This document shows positions 1-8,921 of a stretch of DNA of 64,000 nt, piece by piece. The notes beneath the pieces are model-generated. The model saw only the letters and a list, made by a program, of their open reading frames with translations. It had not been told where the DNA came from and made no database searches. The DNA comes from an uncultured Pseudomonadota bacterium (GTDB taxonomy: Bacteria; Pseudomonadota; Gammaproteobacteria; Steroidobacterales; Steroidobacteraceae), in assembly GCA_903884235.1 (NCBI GenBank), contig CAISEB010000009.1:21456-85455 (forward strand). The letters are read 5' to 3'. Made by a program: the position numbers and the translations under genes. How positions within the stretch are numbered: the stretch's first letter is position 1; each line of letters starts with the position of its first letter.

Positions 1-431
1 TGCGCGTTGCCGGCCCAGTGCGCCGCATTCTTGCGGTGGCACGCGAGGCAGGTCTCGTTCTGCTCGGCTTTCGGGGTCAGGGCCTTCTTGCCGTACTGGA
101 TCAGGTGCGGCCGGTTCTTGCCCTTGCCGTTGGCATGCGCGTCACCCGGGCCGTGGCACGCCTCGCACTGCAACTGGCCATGGCCGAACGGTCCCGCATC
201 GTTGGACGGCCGGCCGTGGGCCGTCTTGAAGATGCCGATCACGGCATCCTCGGTGTGGCAGTCCAGGCACGTGTCGGCGCCCGCCTTGGAGTACGCGCTG
301 TGGGCAGGCGCGGCTGGCAGGGCGGCGCCTTCGGCGGCGCCGGCCGGCGTCGACCCGAACACGCTGAACGCGGCCAGGCACGCAGCGAGCGCCCAGTCAC
401 GCAGTCGAGCAGTCGGTTGATGGTCGCACAT
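1..431 (-). CDS. DmsE/MtrA-family decaheme c-type cytochrome, N-terminal part (runs off left edge)
   Basis: This is the 5' end of a periplasmic multiheme cytochrome that would receive electrons from the inner membrane and pass them through an outer-membrane porin to the OmcA/MtrC-like proteins encoded just upstream. The translation starts at an ATG at 431 with an AGAGG about 6 bases before it. It has an N-terminal hydrophobic signal segment (about residues 11-33, ending near AGAAEG) and then CXXCH heme motifs at residues 55-59 (CLDCH), 89-93 (CEACH) and 128-132 (CLACH). The spacing and surrounding text (YSKAGADTC, FKTAHG, CEACHGPG, AEQNETCLACH) are typical of DmsE/MtrA proteins, which carry ten hemes; only the first 143 codons are in the window. 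It lies 100 bp after the upstream decaheme lipoprotein gene, on the same strand. An mtrB-like porin gene is expected next, outside the window. Confidence 0.88.
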   Translation of the reverse strand, partial: MCDHQPTARLRDWALAACLAAFSVFGSTPAGAAEGAALPAAPAHSAYSKAGADTCLDCHTEDAVIGIFKTAHGRPSNDAGPFGHGQLQCEACHGPGDAHANGKGKNRPHLIQYGKKALTPKAEQNETCLACHRKNAAHWAGNA

Positions 432-531
432 CGGAAGCCTCTACTTCTGTTCTGTTCTGGTCCGTTCCGTCTCGGGTCCTGCGTGCCGGCGACGGTTCCC
501 GAGCCCGTCGCCGCACGTCAGCAGTCCTGCA

Positions 532-3033
532 TCAGTTGTACTTGAACGTATCCACCTGGTGCACGACCTTCACGTCCGCCGTGGTTCCGGGGCCGTGGCA
601 GACATCGCACGTCTCGGTCTGGTACTGCGGCTTGGTCATGCCCTTCGCATCCTTGATGTACAGAGGCGAGGCGGACAGGACGTTCGGGGCCATGTACTGC
701 AGGCCGGCCGGGAACTGGTCGGTGATCACGACCGCCCCGTTCTGCTTCATGTGCGTCTGCGCCGTCTTGTCGACGTGGCAGGAGCCGCACGCGCCGGCAT
801 TGGCCGTGATCGCGATGTGCTGCGCCGGGTTGTCGGCGCCGGCGAGCAGCGTGTTGCTGACCGCCCCGGCGTCGATCGAGGTCGCGGCCACCTTGGTCGG
901 GTCGACCGGGTAGTACGTGTCCTTCTTGTGGCATCCGAGGCAGTTGTTCAGCACGCCCGGGAAGCCGAGGTCGGTGAAGTCCAGCGTGCCGTACTTGTAG
1001 GTCGCCGAGTGGATGCCGTGGATGAAGTACTTGAAGTCCACCGGTTCCGTGCCGGTCGAGCCGTTGGTGCCGGTGCGCGGCGCCTGGGCCGGGTTGTGGC
1101 ACATCACGCACAGCTTCGTATTGTCGGAGCGTGCACCGCCATGGAAGGCGAACGTCTTGTGGCAGCGCAGGCAGTTCGCGGTGTCGACGACGTCGCGGCG
1201 GGCGACGGCCGTGGCGTCCGTGATCGGGAAGAACACCGGCTCCGCCGCCGTGATCGGGATCGGCTGCAGGTTCGGCGCCTCGTCGGGATCGGCGATGTTC
1301 ATGATCGCGCGGCCTTCCATCGACACGCCGCCGGAGCCGCCATTGACGATCGAGGCGTACGTCGCCGGGATCGGCCGTGCCGAGATCAGCGTGTAGGTTC
1401 CATCGCTGTTCTGCGCGGGCGGCGCGAACGTGTAGGTGCCGTCCGCCTGCTTGGTCGCCGGCAGGAAGTCGATCATCTGCGCCTGCGTCGCCGAGCTGCC
1501 GGTGTTGGCGCCCGGGTTCGTGTAGTTCAGCGTCGAGTACCCGATGCGGGCTCGGATGCGCGCCGTGGTCGCGCTCGCGGATGCCGGCGGGTAGAAGTAG
1601 TTCGCGAACGGCGCATCGAGCAGCCCGTAGGCGCTGCCATCCGTCGGGTTCGTGAGCTTGATCGTGACCTTCAGGAACTCGCCCGGATTGACCTGGCAGC
1701 CGGCCACGTTGACCGCGCACGAGGTCGCCCCGGCGACACTGCCATCCGCCGAGCCCACGCCCTCGACCCGCACGACCGTCATCCGGAACGTGGCCTGCAG
1801 GTTCTGCAGCGGGATCTGGTGGCGCGCGACGACCTGCCAGTCACCCTGGTTCACGGTCGCATTCGGGCCGTGGCAGGTGACGCAGTCGGCATCGGTCACC
1901 GGCTGGTTGGTCGGGCCATGGCCCGCGCCGGTCGTGAAATTCACGTCGTCATGGCACGCACCGCAGGCGGCGGCGTTCGGGTTGTTCTTGTAGTTGTCCG
2001 CATCGGGCGTCAGCGGATCGGACGCGTTGTGGCAGGTGACGCAGTTGCGGGTGTCCTGCGGCCAGACGACGTCGTTGAAGTTGCTGATCGCGCCGCCGTA
2101 GCCCCAGATCGTGTAGCCCACGCCCTGCGCGGGTGCGGTGCTACCGGCCGCGACGACGGTCGGCATCGTCGCGCCGCGGTGGATCTTGTGGATCATCACC
2201 TTGAAGTCGAGCGTGTTGCCGGACTGCGCGTCGGTATTGCCGGGGTTGTGGCAGATCACGCAGTAGGCGGGATCGTTGCGGGCACCGCCGTGCAGCGCGA
2301 GCTGTGCGTGGCAGGCGTCGCACTCCTTGTTGCCGACGATGTCGCGCGTCACGAGGTTCGTGGTCGCGCCCGTCTGGGGCAACCACGTGTAGACGCCGTT
2401 GTTGATGCCGTTGTTCGAGGCGCTGGGGCCGGTGCCGCGCAGCTCGAGGCCGACGCGATGCGTCAGCGTCGGATCGTAGACGGCGGCGGGACCGGTCGCA
2501 TCGGCGACCGTGTAGGAACCGAGCGCTTGGGAGAACTTGTAGCTGTAGGTGCCATCGCCGTTGTCGACGAAGACGCCGCCGGCGGTGCTGGCGACCTCGG
2601 CGGTCGGCTGGCGCGTCTGCACCGTCCCCCAGCCCTGCCCGGCGACCGGGTTGTCGACCGTGTTGATGTAGGACTGCCAGGCGCTCGAGGTGCCGTTGTT
2701 GCCCGGGACGAGCTTGGCGATCGCGAAGCGGACCTGGGCGGCCTGCAGACCGTACAGCGGATTGCCGGCCTCGCTGACGAGGTTGAAGTAGATCGTCGGC
2801 GTCTCGCCGCCGGTCACGCCGGTGATCTGCGCCGTGATGCTCTTGGCGATGGTGATGTTGCGGGCGAGTGGCGATCCACCCGGTCCCGTCGAGCCGGAGC
2901 CGCCCGGGGGACCTGCCGGTCCCGCCGCGCCGCTGCCGCCGCCTCCGCAGCCCGCCAGCATCACCCCCGCCAGCAGCGAGAGCATGAGAGCGGCCAGCGC
3001 CTGGCCCCGAATCGCCTTAGTCATCGCGAACAT
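532..3033 (-). CDS. OmcA/MtrC-family decaheme c-type cytochrome, outer-membrane lipoprotein (copy 1)
   Basis: The 833-residue protein is predicted to sit on the cell surface and hand electrons to minerals, soluble shuttles or other external acceptors. A lipoprotein signal ends in the lipobox LAGC with Cys29 as the lipidated residue. It is followed by a glycine-rich, collagen-like segment (GPAGPPGG) and a beta-rich domain with a VDNGDGTYSYKF motif. Ten CXXCH motifs fall in two clusters of five: residues 238, 258, 331, 357 and 384, then 621, 642, 698, 749 and 809 (first Cys of each). This matches the four-domain layout of the OmcA/MtrC family (beta, pentaheme, beta, pentaheme). A GAGGAG lies just before the ATG at 3033. 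The gene lies 67 bp downstream of a second, related copy, so the two probably share a transcript. Confidence 0.93.
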   Translation of the reverse strand: MFAMTKAIRGQALAALMLSLLAGVMLAGCGGGGSGAAGPAGPPGGSGSTGPGGSPLARNITIAKSITAQITGVTGGETPTIYFNLVSEAGNPLYGLQAAQVRFAIAKLVPGNNGTSSAWQSYINTVDNPVAGQGWGTVQTRQPTAEVASTAGGVFVDNGDGTYSYKFSQALGSYTVADATGPAAVYDPTLTHRVGLELRGTGPSASNNGINNGVYTWLPQTGATTNLVTRDIVGNKECDACHAQLALHGGARNDPAYCVICHNPGNTDAQSGNTLDFKVMIHKIHRGATMPTVVAAGSTAPAQGVGYTIWGYGGAISNFNDVVWPQDTRNCVTCHNASDPLTPDADNYKNNPNAAACGACHDDVNFTTGAGHGPTNQPVTDADCVTCHGPNATVNQGDWQVVARHQIPLQNLQATFRMTVVRVEGVGSADGSVAGATSCAVNVAGCQVNPGEFLKVTIKLTNPTDGSAYGLLDAPFANYFYPPASASATTARIRARIGYSTLNYTNPGANTGSSATQAQMIDFLPATKQADGTYTFAPPAQNSDGTYTLISARPIPATYASIVNGGSGGVSMEGRAIMNIADPDEAPNLQPIPITAAEPVFFPITDATAVARRDVVDTANCLRCHKTFAFHGGARSDNTKLCVMCHNPAQAPRTGTNGSTGTEPVDFKYFIHGIHSATYKYGTLDFTDLGFPGVLNNCLGCHKKDTYYPVDPTKVAATSIDAGAVSNTLLAGADNPAQHIAITANAGACGSCHVDKTAQTHMKQNGAVVITDQFPAGLQYMAPNVLSASPLYIKDAKGMTKPQYQTETCDVCHGPGTTADVKVVHQVDTFKYN

Positions 3034-3100
3034 GGTTCGCTCCTCGTTCGGTCCGTCGTGGCCCGGCGCGTCTGCGCCGGGCCTTTCTCGTTGCGTAGGA

Positions 3101-5917
3101 TCAGTTGTACTTGAACGATGCGACGCTATGGACGACCTTCACGTCCGCCGTCGCGCCCGGTCCGTGGCACACGCCGCAGGACTCGGTCTGGTACTGCGGC
3201 AGCGTCGAGCCGCCGATCGCCTTGATGTGCGGCGCGCCGGTCACGAAGGTGTTCGGCTGTCCGAAGCCGAGCCCGAGGATGCCGGTGCCACCGGTGTTGA
3301 TGATGTCGCTGACGACCGTCGCACCCTGCTGCTTCATGTGGTTCTGGGCCGTCGAGTCGACGTGGCACGCGCCGCAGGCCGCCGCGTTGGCGGTGATCGC
3401 GTAGTGCTGGGTCGGATCGTCGTAGCCCTGGAACCGCGTGGTGCTGTAGGTCTGGCCCGGATCGATGGTCGTGCTGAACACGGCCGCCGGATCCACCGGA
3501 TAGTAGGTGTCGGTCTTGTGGCAGCCGAGGCAGTTGTTGAGCTTGCCCGGGAAGCCCACCTCGGTCATGTCGACGACACCAGCCTTGTAGTTCGCCGAGT
3601 GGATGCCGTGGATGAAGAACTTGAAGTCCACCGGTTCCGAGCCCGACGATCCGACGGCCGCGCCGTTGGCCTGCACGCGCGGCGCTTGCGCCGGGTTGTG
3701 GCACATCACGCAGAACTGCACGTTGTTGACCCGACTGCCGTGGGCCACGAGCTTCTTGTGGCAGCGCAGGCAGTTGTTGTAGTCGACGACCTGGCGCCGC
3801 GCGACCGGTGTCGCGTCCGTGATCGGGAAGTACACGGGATCCGCGACCTGGATCGGCACGTTCGTCGCGTAGATCGCCGGGCTCGAGCCCGAGACCAGCG
3901 CCGGGGTCGTGCCGACGTCGGCGACGCCGACCAGGTTGAGCGCCGCCTGGGCACCGATCGCGCCGGAGCCGCCGACCAGCGCGCGCTCGGAAGCGAGCGG
4001 CACCGGGTACGGGAAACGCGCGGTCAGCGTGGTCTTGTCGGCGCTGACGATCACGGCCGGGATCGACGGGATCACCGAGCTCGAGGTGTTCGTCGCCACG
4101 GTCTTCGGGGCCGGCTTCGTCTGCGAGGTGCTCGTCGCGCAGGTGCCGTCGGCCTTGTCGGCCGTGGTGCAGTTGCCGAGGAAGTTGACGGCCTGGGCCT
4201 GCACGGTGCCGGAACCGACGATCGCGCCCGGGTTGGTGTAGTTCAGCGTCGTCCAGCCGGCGCGAGCCGAGATCGCCGTCTTGTAGGTGCTGAACGGCGG
4301 CGCGGTCAGGTCGTACTTCGCGTTGCCGTTGGTCGGGTCGGTGACGGTGATCGACACGCGCGGGTAGAAGCCCGGGTGCACCGTGCAGATCACGTTGGCG
4401 CCCGCTGCGGCGGCCGCGATCTTGGCGGCACAGGCCGTCTCGACGGTGTCGACGCCGCCGACGATGGAGATCGCCTCGACGCGCACGATGTTGAGCTTGT
4501 ACTGCGCCATGTTGCTCTGCACGGCGATGTTGTGCGCCGTGACGGTGTCGACCTTGCCGCCGCCGACAGCCGCGGTGCCGGTGGTCCCGGCGGCGTGGCA
4601 ACCCGCGTTCATGCAGGTCGCGTCGGCCTGGGCGACGGTCGTGAGCGCGCTGCCACCGCCGATCGCCGTGTTCGTGTGCGCGACCATGTCCATCGTGTCG
4701 TGGCAGGCGCCGCAGGTGCGCGTGTACGCGAAGTCAGCGTAGTTGTGCGCATCCGGCGTGCCGGCATCGGCCGGGTTGTGGCAGGTCGTGCAGTTGCGGA
4801 TGTCCTGCGGGAACACCACGTCGTTGAACGTGCCGGCCGTGGAACTCGAGCCGAAGATCGCGAAACCCGCGCCGGGGATGGCGGGCATCGCCGAGGCGAG
4901 CGTGCCGGCCGGCTGGGTCGCGAGCCAGGCCTTGACGCTCGGCAGGTTCGAGCCGGCGTGGATCTTGTGGATCATGAAGCGCAGGTCGACGACGTTGCCC
5001 GAACCGGAATCCGTGGAGCCGCCGTTGTGGCAGAGCACGCAGTACTGGACGTCGTTGCGGGCGCCACCATGCATCTCGAGGCGCGCATGGCAGGCGTCGC
5101 ACTCCTTGAGGCTGACGACTTCGCGCGTGTAGAGCGGTGTCCCGGCGGCGGCGGCGGCCGCGACCGTCATGCCGTCGGAGGGGCGATACGTGTACACGGC
5201 GTTGCCCGTGCCGTTGTTCGAGCCGCTCGGCGCGGCGGCGGTCGCCGGGCCCGTGCCGCGCAGCTCGAGGCCGACGCGATGCGTCAGCGTGCCGTCGTAG
5301 GCGAGCGGGACACCCGTCGCGCCGGTCGCGGCGGTGGAGCCGTCGGCGTTCGTCGGGCCGGCATTCGAGGACGTCGCGGCGAAGTCGGTGAGCGACTTGC
5401 TGAACTTGAACGTGTAGGTACCGTCGCCGTTGTCGACGAAGGTGGTGCCGGCCACGCTCGCCTTCTGCGTCGTGCCCTGCACCGTCGGGACCTGCGGCCA
5501 GCCGTCCGCGGCCGGCGCGGCCGAGGGGACGACCCGGGTGACGTAGTTGCGCCACTCACTGGACCAGCCGGAGCCCGCGACCGGCGGCTTCAGCTGGCCG
5601 AGCGCGAAGCTGACCGTCGATGCCTTGAGGCCCTTGAGGGGGTTGCCGTTCTCGTCGACCAGCTTGAACGAGATCGTCGGCCAGTCGCCGGCGGTGACGT
5701 TGGTGATCGTCGGCGTGACGGTCTTCGCGACCGAAATGTCGAGTGCGAGGACCGGGCCCGAGGGGCCAGTCGAGCCACCGGGACCCTGGGGTCCGGTTGG
5801 GCCTGCGGGGCCCGCTGCGCCATCCTTGCCACCGGAGCAACCGGCGATCATGGCGACGGCGAACAACGCCCATACACAACCGAGAATTCGTGTTCCCCAG
5901 CTGCTGCTCACGTTCAT
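3101..5917 (-). CDS. OmcA/MtrC-family c-type cytochrome, outer-membrane lipoprotein (copy 2, one atypical heme motif)
   Basis: This 938-residue paralog of the following gene is the first gene of the cytochrome operon. The lipobox is IAGC with Cys27, followed by a collagen-like G-x-y stretch (GPAGPTGPQGPGG). Nine canonical CXXCH motifs begin at residues 273, 293, 376, 402, 716, 736, 796, 848 and 914. The expected fifth motif of the first pentaheme domain is instead CMNAGCH at 435-441, a CX4CH spacing. Such motifs bind heme in some Desulfovibrio cytochromes c3, so a ten-heme protein is still likely. It is longer than copy 1, mainly in the beta domain between the two heme clusters (about residues 445-710). 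The ATG at 5917 is preceded by GGGAGAGAGG. Which acceptor each paralog serves cannot be read from sequence. Confidence 0.92.
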   Translation of the reverse strand: MNVSSSWGTRILGCVWALFAVAMIAGCSGGKDGAAGPAGPTGPQGPGGSTGPSGPVLALDISVAKTVTPTITNVTAGDWPTISFKLVDENGNPLKGLKASTVSFALGQLKPPVAGSGWSSEWRNYVTRVVPSAAPAADGWPQVPTVQGTTQKASVAGTTFVDNGDGTYTFKFSKSLTDFAATSSNAGPTNADGSTAATGATGVPLAYDGTLTHRVGLELRGTGPATAAAPSGSNNGTGNAVYTYRPSDGMTVAAAAAAGTPLYTREVVSLKECDACHARLEMHGGARNDVQYCVLCHNGGSTDSGSGNVVDLRFMIHKIHAGSNLPSVKAWLATQPAGTLASAMPAIPGAGFAIFGSSSTAGTFNDVVFPQDIRNCTTCHNPADAGTPDAHNYADFAYTRTCGACHDTMDMVAHTNTAIGGGSALTTVAQADATCMNAGCHAAGTTGTAAVGGGKVDTVTAHNIAVQSNMAQYKLNIVRVEAISIVGGVDTVETACAAKIAAAAAGANVICTVHPGFYPRVSITVTDPTNGNAKYDLTAPPFSTYKTAISARAGWTTLNYTNPGAIVGSGTVQAQAVNFLGNCTTADKADGTCATSTSQTKPAPKTVATNTSSSVIPSIPAVIVSADKTTLTARFPYPVPLASERALVGGSGAIGAQAALNLVGVADVGTTPALVSGSSPAIYATNVPIQVADPVYFPITDATPVARRQVVDYNNCLRCHKKLVAHGSRVNNVQFCVMCHNPAQAPRVQANGAAVGSSGSEPVDFKFFIHGIHSANYKAGVVDMTEVGFPGKLNNCLGCHKTDTYYPVDPAAVFSTTIDPGQTYSTTRFQGYDDPTQHYAITANAAACGACHVDSTAQNHMKQQGATVVSDIINTGGTGILGLGFGQPNTFVTGAPHIKAIGGSTLPQYQTESCGVCHGPGATADVKVVHSVASFKYN

Positions 5918-5940
5918 GTCCTCTCTCCCGAAAGACAGTG

Positions 5941-5961
5941 GGTAACGTTTGTTGCGTTACC
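5941..5961. promoter_or_regulatory. Perfect inverted repeat upstream of the decaheme cytochrome operon
   Basis: GGTAACG, 7 bases, then CGTTACC form a perfect 7-bp inverted repeat ending 24 bp before the start codon of the first cytochrome gene. It could be an operator for a dimeric regulator or a short hairpin in the 5' leader. No known regulator consensus was matched. Confidence 0.45.
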
Positions 5962-6436
5962 GCTATTTCGCTTTTCTGGCGGTGGCGAAAGATGCTCTCG
6001 TCGCCAGGCTTTGGCAGTAGCGGAATACCCCTAGAACCGATTCACGGACTTGCAGCTTTTCCTTGTGGTGGATTGGACACGAGTCCAGTGCCTCAGCAGA
6101 ATTCCCGGAACGTTTCGGACTGTACCGATGCACGCTAACCCGGCCAGACCCGGCTCCGGAGTTCGGCAGCGCACGTAGGGGCCCGTTTGCGCGCTTCGAG
6201 CGGGCATATCGGGTGTTTCGCCTGCACGACCCGAATTGAGGGACCGCGATGCGACACCCAGTTGCGGCAAGCCCGCCCCTGCCAAAGCGGCGGTCGGCCA
6301 GTCGGTAGATACCTAGTCCGATTTCGAGCGGGCTGGGCTCGGCGTGGTTGGAACGGATTCCAATCGGTGGCCTGGCGCTCCGCATGCGCTGATCCCTCGC
6401 CCGGCGAGCGCGAGCCCGACCGCTGTCGCAGGCCTC
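5962..6436. other. Intergenic stretch upstream of the cytochrome operon, no convincing gene
   Basis: About 475 bases separate the cytochrome leader from the end of the GNAT gene. The open frames here (for example a 140-codon one on the minus strand) lack a ribosome site and read as arginine/proline-rich shadow sequence, so I annotate none. The promoter of the cytochrome operon should lie here, but no clear -35/-10 pair was seen. A short inverted repeat, TGGAC-ACGA-GTCCA, lies near 6075-6088. Confidence 0.5.
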
Positions 6437-7006
6437 TCAGGGTCGGACGGCCTTGACCCAGTCGCAGATCACGAGGTCCCAGACCTGGCCCTCGTACCGC
6501 AACGAACCGCAGGTCTCGAAGCCCGCACGCCGGTGTGCCGCCAGCGACCGGACGTTCTCGCGCGCGATGTCGGTGATCACGCAGTCGTAGTCAGGTGCGA
6601 ATTCCGCGCGCATGCGTCCGTAGAGCCCGGCCAAGATCCCCCTGCCGCGGTGGCTCTTCGCAACGCAGACCGCGGCACAGACGAGAGAGCGGCGCGCCGA
6701 GAGGGCGCGGCCGTCGACGATGGCCGCGTCGATCGATTCGAACAAGCCCCCGAGCGAGGACGCAAGCGACCGCGCGGCGGGCGTCGCGACGAGCGCGTAG
6801 CCGACCACTGCAGCGCCGTCCACGGCGACGACAGCCGGCGCGTGCCGATGCAGTTCCTCGAGGAACCCGGGCGTGTACTCGGATGTCAGGAAGCCTTCGC
6901 GCGTCCGTTCCCCAGGCGGCAGGTGGCGGCCGAGGTTCGCCGCCTGCAAGGCCTGAATCCCGGCGAGCTCGGTCGGGTCGCTCACGCGCTTGAGGATCGT
7001 CGCCAT
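6437..7006 (-). CDS. GNAT-family N-acetyltransferase
   Basis: The 189-residue protein has the GNAT fold signature: a beta-strand segment (VVAVDGAAVVGYALVA), then a CoA pyrophosphate-binding loop (VAKSHRGRGILAGLYGRM, the R/Q-x-x-G-x-G/A motif), and a C-terminal segment containing ITDIARENVRSLAAHRRAGF, which usually packs the acetyl acceptor site. It would transfer an acetyl group from acetyl-CoA to an unknown amine substrate in the cytoplasm. The ATG at 7006 is chosen because the homologous sequence begins there, although the frame stays open for another 900 bases antisense to real glmS sequence. It follows glmS by 47 bp on the same strand and may be cotranscribed. That placement alone does not define the substrate. 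Confidence 0.85.
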   Translation of the reverse strand: MATILKRVSDPTELAGIQALQAANLGRHLPPGERTREGFLTSEYTPGFLEELHRHAPAVVAVDGAAVVGYALVATPAARSLASSLGGLFESIDAAIVDGRALSARRSLVCAAVCVAKSHRGRGILAGLYGRMRAEFAPDYDCVITDIARENVRSLAAHRRAGFETCGSLRYEGQVWDLVICDWVKAVRP

Positions 7007-7053
7007 GCTGGCTCCGTCGCAGGGTTCGCCGCCCGGCTCGGGCGCGCGTCGCG

Positions 7054-8889
7054 CTACTCGACGGTGACGCTCTTGGCGAGGTTGCGCGGCTGGTCGACGT
7101 CCGTGCCGCGCATCGTCGCCACGTGGTAGGCGAGCAGCTGCAGCGGCACCGTGTAGACGATCGGCGCCTGGAACTGGGCGACATGCCGCGGCATCGTGAT
7201 CACGTGCACGCCGTCCGACTCCTCGATCCCGGAATCCGGGTCCGCGAACACGTACAGCTCGCCGCCGCGTGCGCGCACCTCCTGCAGGTTCGACTTGAGC
7301 TTCTCGAGCAGGTCGTTGTTCGGCGCGACTGCGATGACCGGCATGTCGGCATCGACGAGCGCGAGCGGGCCGTGCTTGAGCTCGCCCGCGGCATACGCCT
7401 CGGCGTGGATGTAGGAGATCTCCTTCAGCTTCAGCGCCCCTTCCATCGCCACCGGCGCGAGCGCACCCCGTCCGAGGAACAGCGCGTGGCGCTTGTCGAC
7501 GAACTTCGCCGCGAGCGCGCGCACCTCGGCGTCGAGCGCGAGCGTCTCCTCGACGAGGCGCGGGGTGCCGGTCAGCAGGTCGACGAGTTCGTGCTCCGCC
7601 GCGCGATCGAGACCGTGGTGCTTGCCGAGCGCGATGACCAGCATGCCGAGCGCGGCGAGCTGGGTCGTGAACGCCTTGGTCGAGGCGACGCCGATCTCCG
7701 GGCCCGCGCGGGTCAGCATCACGAGCTCGGACTCGCGCACCAGCGAGGATTCCGGGACGTTGCAGATGGCGAGCGTCGACAGGTAGCCGGAGCGCTTCGC
7801 CTGGCGCAGCGCGGCGAGCGTGTCGGCGGTCTCGCCGGACTGCGAGATCGACACGAACAGCGTGTTCTTGGGGACGACCGGGTTGCGGTAGCGGAACTCG
7901 CTCGCGATGTCGACCCAGCACGGCAGGCGGCACACCTGCTCGACGAAGTAGCGCGCGACGGAGCCGGCGTGCCAGCTGGTGCCGCAGGCGACGATCTGCA
8001 CGGCCTCGGTGCGCGCGAGCACCTCGGATGCCAGCGGCCCGAACGCGGCTTCCAGCAGCTTGCCGCCCGCCACGCGCTCCTCGAGCGTCTGCGCGATCGC
8101 GCGCGGCTGCTCGTGGATCTCCTTGAGCATGTAGTGGGCGTAGTCGCCCTTCTCGACGGCGTCCGCGGACAGTTCGCTCTCGCGCAGCGCCCGCTCGACG
8201 GGGCGGCCCTCGGCATCGGCGATCCTGACGCCTTCGCGCGAGATCGCCGCGACGTCGCCCTCCTCCAGGAACTGGAACGTGCGCGTCACGGGCAGCAGCG
8301 CCGAGACGTCCGAGGCGACGAAGTTCTCGCCCTGGCCGCGACCGATCACGACCGGGCAGCCGGCGCGCGCGACGACGATGAGATCCGGGTCACGCTCGCT
8401 GACGACGGCGAGCGCGTACGCGCCGTGCAGCTCGCGCACTGTCGCCTGCACCGCCCCATACAGGTCGGCGCCACGACGGAGGTGGAAGTGCACGCGATGG
8501 GCGATGACTTCGGTGTCGGTCTCGGAAGTGAACTCGTATCCGGCCGCGACGAGCTCCGTGCGCAGCGCCTCGTGGTTCTCGATGATGCCGTTGTGCACGA
8601 TCGCGATGCCGTCATGCGAAACGTGCGGATGGGCGTTGCGTTCGCTCGGCACGCCATGCGTCGCCCAGCGCGTGTGCGCGATGCCGAGGTGACCGGAGGC
8701 CGGCGTCGCGGCGAGCGCCTCGGTCAGGCGCACGACCTTGCCGACGGTGCGCAGGCGGCGCATGTGCCCGCTGGCGTCCAGCAGCGCGACGCCGGCGGAG
8801 TCATAGCCGCGGTACTCGAGCCGCTGCAGGCCCTCGATCAGCACCGGGAGCACGTCCCGGTCCGCCACCGCCCCGACGATTCCACACAT
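7054..8889 (-). CDS. glmS: Glutamine--fructose-6-phosphate aminotransferase (isomerizing)
   Basis: This enzyme converts fructose 6-phosphate and glutamine to glucosamine 6-phosphate, the first step towards UDP-GlcNAc for peptidoglycan and LPS. The 611-residue length is normal for GlmS. The N-terminal glutaminase domain starts MCGIVG, leaving Cys2 as the catalytic nucleophile, and includes [11 protein letters not shown] and HTRWATHG. Two SIS sugar-isomerase domains follow, with [17 protein letters not shown] and the C-terminal [13 protein letters not shown] that contributes the active-site tail. It lies 32 bp downstream of glmU on the same strand, so the two UDP-GlcNAc pathway genes form an operon. 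No glmS ribozyme is expected in this class, and none was seen in the short leader. Confidence 0.97.
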   Translation of the reverse strand: MCGIVGAVADRDVLPVLIEGLQRLEYRGYDSAGVALLDASGHMRRLRTVGKVVRLTEALAATPASGHLGIAHTRWATHGVPSERNAHPHVSHDGIAIVHNGIIENHEALRTELVAAGYEFTSETDTEVIAHRVHFHLRRGADLYGAVQATVRELHGAYALAVVSERDPDLIVVARAGCPVVIGRGQGENFVASDVSALLPVTRTFQFLEEGDVAAISREGVRIADAEGRPVERALRESELSADAVEKGDYAHYMLKEIHEQPRAIAQTLEERVAGGKLLEAAFGPLASEVLARTEAVQIVACGTSWHAGSVARYFVEQVCRLPCWVDIASEFRYRNPVVPKNTLFVSISQSGETADTLAALRQAKRSGYLSTLAICNVPESSLVRESELVMLTRAGPEIGVASTKAFTTQLAALGMLVIALGKHHGLDRAAEHELVDLLTGTPRLVEETLALDAEVRALAAKFVDKRHALFLGRGALAPVAMEGALKLKEISYIHAEAYAAGELKHGPLALVDADMPVIAVAPNNDLLEKLKSNLQEVRARGGELYVFADPDSGIEESDGVHVITMPRHVAQFQAPIVYTVPLQLLAYHVATMRGTDVDQPRNLAKSVTVE

Positions 8890-8921
8890 CCCGATCTCCT
8901 CTCAGCGGGCCGTCGGGCCCT

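Noticed and set aside
559..6034. Long plus-strand open frames opposite the cytochrome genes
   Set aside because: They are antisense to clear multiheme proteins and consist of low-complexity Arg/Gly/Ala/Val text, typical of high-GC shadow frames.
5963..6385. Minus-strand 140-codon frame between the GNAT gene and the cytochrome operon
   Set aside because: No ribosome site, no signal or domain, and composition unlike its neighbours; treated as non-coding.
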